Part shown: one piece after another, positions 61,548 through 64,000 of the stretch
Numbering within the stretch: the stretch's first letter is position 1
Layout of the letters: every line of letters begins with the position of its first letter
From: Oscillospiraceae bacterium
Lineage (GTDB): Bacteria; Bacillota; Clostridia; Oscillospirales; Ruminococcaceae
DNA: 64,000 nucleotides
Assembly: GCA_017483465.1 (NCBI GenBank)
Contig: JAFUWN010000009.1
Coordinates: 1-64,000 of the forward strand
Direction of reading: 5' to 3'
Program-made: the position numbers and the translations under genes
Notes under the pieces: generated by a model
Databases searched by the model: none
What the model saw: only the letters and a program-made list of their open reading frames with translations
What the model was told of the DNA's origin: nothing

Positions 61548-62564
61548 ATGAGAATCGGTTCGAGTATCGCATTCAGTCAGCCGCACTCTCTCTATAGTTT
61601 TGCATCCATAGTCGGCCAGAAAGAGGGCGAAGGCCCTATGAAAAATTATTTCGATAAAATCGAGGCAGACCCGACTTTCGGAGAAAAAAACTGGGAGAAA
61701 GCCGAAAGCAGACTCCAGTCTGATACGTTTGCACTCGCCCTGCAAAAAGGCAGATTACAACAAATGGATATTGACTGCATCATTGCCGGAGATTTAATCA
61801 ATCAGTGTACGGGTTCGAGCTTCGCCGTCAGAGAAACGAAAATCCCGTATTTAGGTGTTTATGGTGCGTGCTCTACTATGGCGGAAAGCCTACTGATCGC
61901 CGGAATCTTAATCGACGGCGGTTTTTCAGGAAAATCCGCAGCTGTGACATCCTCGCACTTCTCAACGGCAGAAAGACAGTTTCGATTTCCCCTCTCCTAC
62001 GGAGGCCAGAGAACTCCCACAGCTCAATGGACATGCACCGCATCCGGAGCGGCGGTGGTGTCCGCCGAGGGAGGTGCTCCCTTCCTTATGGGCGGATGTA
62101 TCGGAAAAATTGCCGATCTGGGTGTGACAGATACTTCCAATATGGGAGCGGCTATGGCTCCGGCGGCGGCTGATACGATCATGAGATATTTACAGGACAC
62201 TCAGACCAATCCGGAAGATTATGATGCGATTGTTACAGGAGATTTAGGGAATATCGGTTCTCCGCTTCTGATTGATCTGCTGTTAAAGCAAGGCATTAAT
62301 ATCACAGCACAGCATCAGGACTGCGGCTCTCTGATGTTTGACGAACAGAAACAGGATACTCATGCAGGCGGTTCCGGCTGCGGATGTTCGGCAAGTATCC
62401 TGTGCGGCTATTATCTGCCGAAATTGCAGAATAACGAATTCAAGAAAATTCTTTTTGCGGCGACCGGAGCGTTATTATCTGCCATGTCTCCACAGCAGGG
62501 GGAAAGCATTCCGGGTATCTGCCATCTTGTAGAAATCAGAAGTCAGGAGGGATTAGCTTGCTGA
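61548..62564 (+). CDS. spoVAD: Stage V sporulation protein AD
   Basis: 338 residues of thiolase-like fold. It is part of the SpoVA channel that moves dipicolinic acid into the spore. The opening SSIAFSQPHSLYSFASIVGQ, DIDCIIAGDLINQCTGSSF, and GVYGACSTMAESLLIAG are family hallmarks. AAGGAGG precedes ATG. It overlaps spoVAE by 7 bases. The usual partner spoVAC, directly upstream in most clostridia, is absent here; the upstream gene is an unrelated membrane gene on the other strand. Confidence 0.96.
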   Translation: MRIGSSIAFSQPHSLYSFASIVGQKEGEGPMKNYFDKIEADPTFGEKNWEKAESRLQSDTFALALQKGRLQQMDIDCIIAGDLINQCTGSSFAVRETKIPYLGVYGACSTMAESLLIAGILIDGGFSGKSAAVTSSHFSTAERQFRFPLSYGGQRTPTAQWTCTASGAAVVSAEGGAPFLMGGCIGKIADLGVTDTSNMGAAMAPAAADTIMRYLQDTQTNPEDYDAIVTGDLGNIGSPLLIDLLLKQGINITAQHQDCGSLMFDEQKQDTHAGGSGCGCSASILCGYYLPKLQNNEFKKILFAATGALLSAMSPQQGESIPGICHLVEIRSQEGLAC

Positions 62565-62920
62565 TTGCATTCATCAAAGCATTTCTGATCGGCGGAGTGA
62601 TCTGTGCAATAGGACAGTTATTGATAGATTATACCAAACTCACTCCGGCCAGAATTTTAACTCTGTATGTCATTGCCGGAGTGATACTCTCCGGACTGGG
62701 AATTTATCAGCCTCTGCTGGATTTTGCCGGAGAGGGTGCAGGCGTTCCGCTGACAGGGTTCGGCCATCTCTTAGCAAAGGGAGTCCGGAAAGCCATTGAA
62801 GAACAAGGAGCACTCGGCATTCTGACCGGAGGGCTGACCTCAGCGGCCGGAGGGATTACAGCGGCTCTGCTCGCCGGACTGACTGCGGCGATTATTTTCA
62901 AGAAACGTGCTAAAACCTGA
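62558..62920 (+). CDS. spoVAE: Stage V sporulation protein AE (AEB type)
   Basis: 120 residues starting with TTG at 62558, preceded by CAGGAGG within spoVAD. Four membrane helices; GVICAIGQLLIDYTKLTPARI, AGEGAGVPLTGFGHLLAKG and the C-terminal LGILTGGLTSAAGGITAALL are family-typical. It forms the membrane channel of the spore dipicolinate transporter with SpoVAC. A strong terminator follows. Confidence 0.96.
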   Translation: MLIAFIKAFLIGGVICAIGQLLIDYTKLTPARILTLYVIAGVILSGLGIYQPLLDFAGEGAGVPLTGFGHLLAKGVRKAIEEQGALGILTGGLTSAAGGITAALLAGLTAAIIFKKRAKT

Positions 62921-62926
62921 AAAAAG

Positions 62927-62960
62927 CAGGATGCAGAAATTTTCTGCATCCTGTTTTATT
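62927..62960 (+). terminator. Intrinsic terminator after spoVAE
   Basis: 12-bp stem CAGGATGCAGAA/TTCTGCATCCTG with a minimal loop, then TTTTATTT. Confidence 0.9.
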
Positions 62961-62987
62961 TCTCCCTGAGATAAATCAGAAGATATG

Positions 62988-63278
62988 TTAAGGATCAGCA
63001 ATAAATCCATACTTTTCAAGAAAGGAATAACGAAAGCCTTTTTGCTTTATATAATCCCAAAAAATCTTTCGTCCTTCATCAGTCAGGTCATTAAGTTCTT
63101 GATATTCCAGATAAAGCCAACCGCCTGTTTCAGTTGATAAAATATCGCCTATATTACATTCTTCTACTCCTATTTCTTCTATTGAAACTGTCCATGGGCT
63201 TTCAGGCATGAATGGGCATTCTACTATGACATTGCTGTCATCAACCGCTATAACCGCCCAAGTATCTATTGGTATCAT
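62988..63278 (-). CDS. Small hypothetical protein
   Basis: 96 residues, acidic, no signal peptide. It starts MIPIDTWAVIAVDDSNVIVE; ATG 63278 is preferred because AAAGGAG lies 7 bases before it, while ATG 63296 is upstream of that site. The first 55 residues are strand-rich (WTVSIEEIGVEECNIGDIL) and the rest is helical (GRKIFWDYIKQKGFRYSFLEKYGF). It follows coaX by 27 bases, so it may be co-transcribed with it, although it is more AT-rich than its neighbours. I recognise no family. Confidence 0.65.
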   Translation of the reverse strand: MIPIDTWAVIAVDDSNVIVECPFMPESPWTVSIEEIGVEECNIGDILSTETGGWLYLEYQELNDLTDEGRKIFWDYIKQKGFRYSFLEKYGFIADP

Positions 63279-63305
63279 GAGACGGTCTCCTTTCAAATTC
63301 CGATA

Positions 63306-64000
63306 TTAAGATTTATTTTTCTGATAAATCAGAGACAAGCCTTTTAATAACAGATCATCATCAAGAATAATCTCAGACTTACAGAGCGGAATCACCGTTC
63401 CGGAAAGCCCTCCGGTTGCGATGACTGTACATTTTTCGCCGAGTTCCTCTTCGATTCTGGAGATCATACCGTCAAGAGAAGAGGCCGTCGCATACATGAT
63501 ACCGGATTTCATACAGTCTATCGTATTCGAGCCGATCACTTTCTTCGGAGCATCAAAACTGATTTTCGGAAGCTGTGAAGTCTTATCCACAAGGGCATTC
63601 ATAGAAACCGCCATTCCGGTCATGATGACTCCGCCGATATATTGCTTTTTAGAGTTAATCACAGAGAGAGTCGTAGCCGTACCCATATCAATAATAATCT
63701 GCGGAACGGGATATTCATGCAGTCCGGCAACGGCATCGACAACCAGATCAGAACCCAGCTGAGCCGGATTATCAATGACAATATTCAGACCTGTCTTGAT
63801 TCCTGCTCCTACGATCATGACATTTTTTCCGGTATATTTCATTACAGCCTCTTTGAGAGTTGCTGTCACGGACGGAACGACTGATGAAATAATTGCATCG
63901 TCGATCAGATCTTTTTCAATTCCATGCATATCGAGAGCCATCCGGATTCCGGAGGCATATTCGAGGGCAGTTGCTGACTGATTTGTGGACAGTCTTTCTC
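63306..64000 (-). CDS. coaX: Type III pantothenate kinase (3' part; 5' end beyond the window)
   Basis: The last 231 codons are present, entering in frame with ERLSTNQSATALEYASGIRM. It phosphorylates pantothenate in the first step of coenzyme A synthesis. CoaX markers are IISSVVPSVTATLKEAV, GIKTGLNIVIDNPAQLGSDLV, the ATP/catalytic strand IIIDMGTATTLSVI, and GGVIMTGMAVSMNAL. The N-terminal nucleotide loop is beyond the edge. The small hypothetical gene at 62988 follows at 27 bases. Confidence 0.94.
   Translation of the reverse strand, partial: ERLSTNQSATALEYASGIRMALDMHGIEKDLIDDAIISSVVPSVTATLKEAVMKYTGKNVMIVGAGIKTGLNIVIDNPAQLGSDLVVDAVAGLHEYPVPQIIIDMGTATTLSVINSKKQYIGGVIMTGMAVSMNALVDKTSQLPKISFDAPKKVIGSNTIDCMKSGIMYATASSLDGMISRIEEELGEKCTVIATGGLSGTVIPLCKSEIILDDDLLLKGLSLIYQKNKS

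Noticed and set aside
1-64000. tRNA, rRNA, insertion sequence, prophage or attachment-site features
   Set aside because: All gaps were read and none shows a cloverleaf with CCA-type ends, transposase motifs or flanking direct repeats.

Overview
The window reads as a chromosomal segment of an anaerobic, spore-forming, plant-fibre-degrading Firmicute of the Ruminococcus type (Oscillospiraceae). The evidence is six secreted proteins ending in type I dockerins, a GH74 xyloglucanase with a dockerin, a GH94 cellobiose phosphorylase, the spore genes spoVAD and spoVAE, strong AGGAGG-type ribosome sites, and many sigma-A promoters with 17-base spacers. The species is an inference. I see no rRNA, tRNA, CRISPR array, insertion sequence or prophage.

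Layout. 1-4.2 kb: cellobiose phosphorylase (cut by the window edge), an aldose 1-epimerase-like protein and a leucine-rich-repeat dockerin protein. 4.4-14.9 kb: a YfhO-type membrane protein, homoserine kinase with a coupled DUF6557-like gene, an orphan immunity-like small gene, nifS-nifU, a zinc-ribbon membrane protein, a phosphatase/membrane protein/SGNH hydrolase operon and prfB. 14.9-25.5 kb, mostly minus strand: GH74-dockerin, a lipoprotein, three large dockerin proteins built from an unrecognised repeated beta-rich module, a VanY-type carboxypeptidase, and a decayed single-module relic of the same family. 25.7-31.2 kb: a 46-residue membrane protein, an FAD oxidoreductase and a GT-C-like membrane protein, facing a zinc-ribbon/PASTA pseudokinase. 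31.3-37.7 kb, minus strand: murD, two M42 peptidases, a GNAT and a methionine gamma-lyase-family enzyme in one tightly packed operon, then another dockerin protein. 37.8-49.4 kb: small regulators (DtxR-like with a MIF-like tautomerase; XRE membrane regulator), a YtrA-type GntR/ABC operon, a six-repeat secreted protein, a cytoplasmic leucine-rich-repeat protein and a zinc-ribbon protein. 49.5-60.9 kb: a nucleotidyltransferase/phosphomannomutase fusion that has lost its active-site motifs, then rnj-gdpP-rplI-dnaB-tilS-ftsH. 60.9-64 kb: a membrane protein, spoVAD-spoVAE, a hypothetical protein and coaX (cut by the window edge).

How it fits together. The dockerin proteins would be displayed on a cellulosome-like scaffold that is not encoded here. 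GH74 releases xyloglucan oligosaccharides, while GH94 and the epimerase act on cello-oligosaccharides and sugars inside the cell. The least explained material is the 18.4-25.5 kb modular dockerin family, whose start regions share a non-canonical promoter-like element, together with two apparent pseudoenzymes (the PASTA pseudokinase and the transferase/mutase fusion), a long hairpin-rich RNase J leader, and a CIRCE-like inverted repeat before ftsH.
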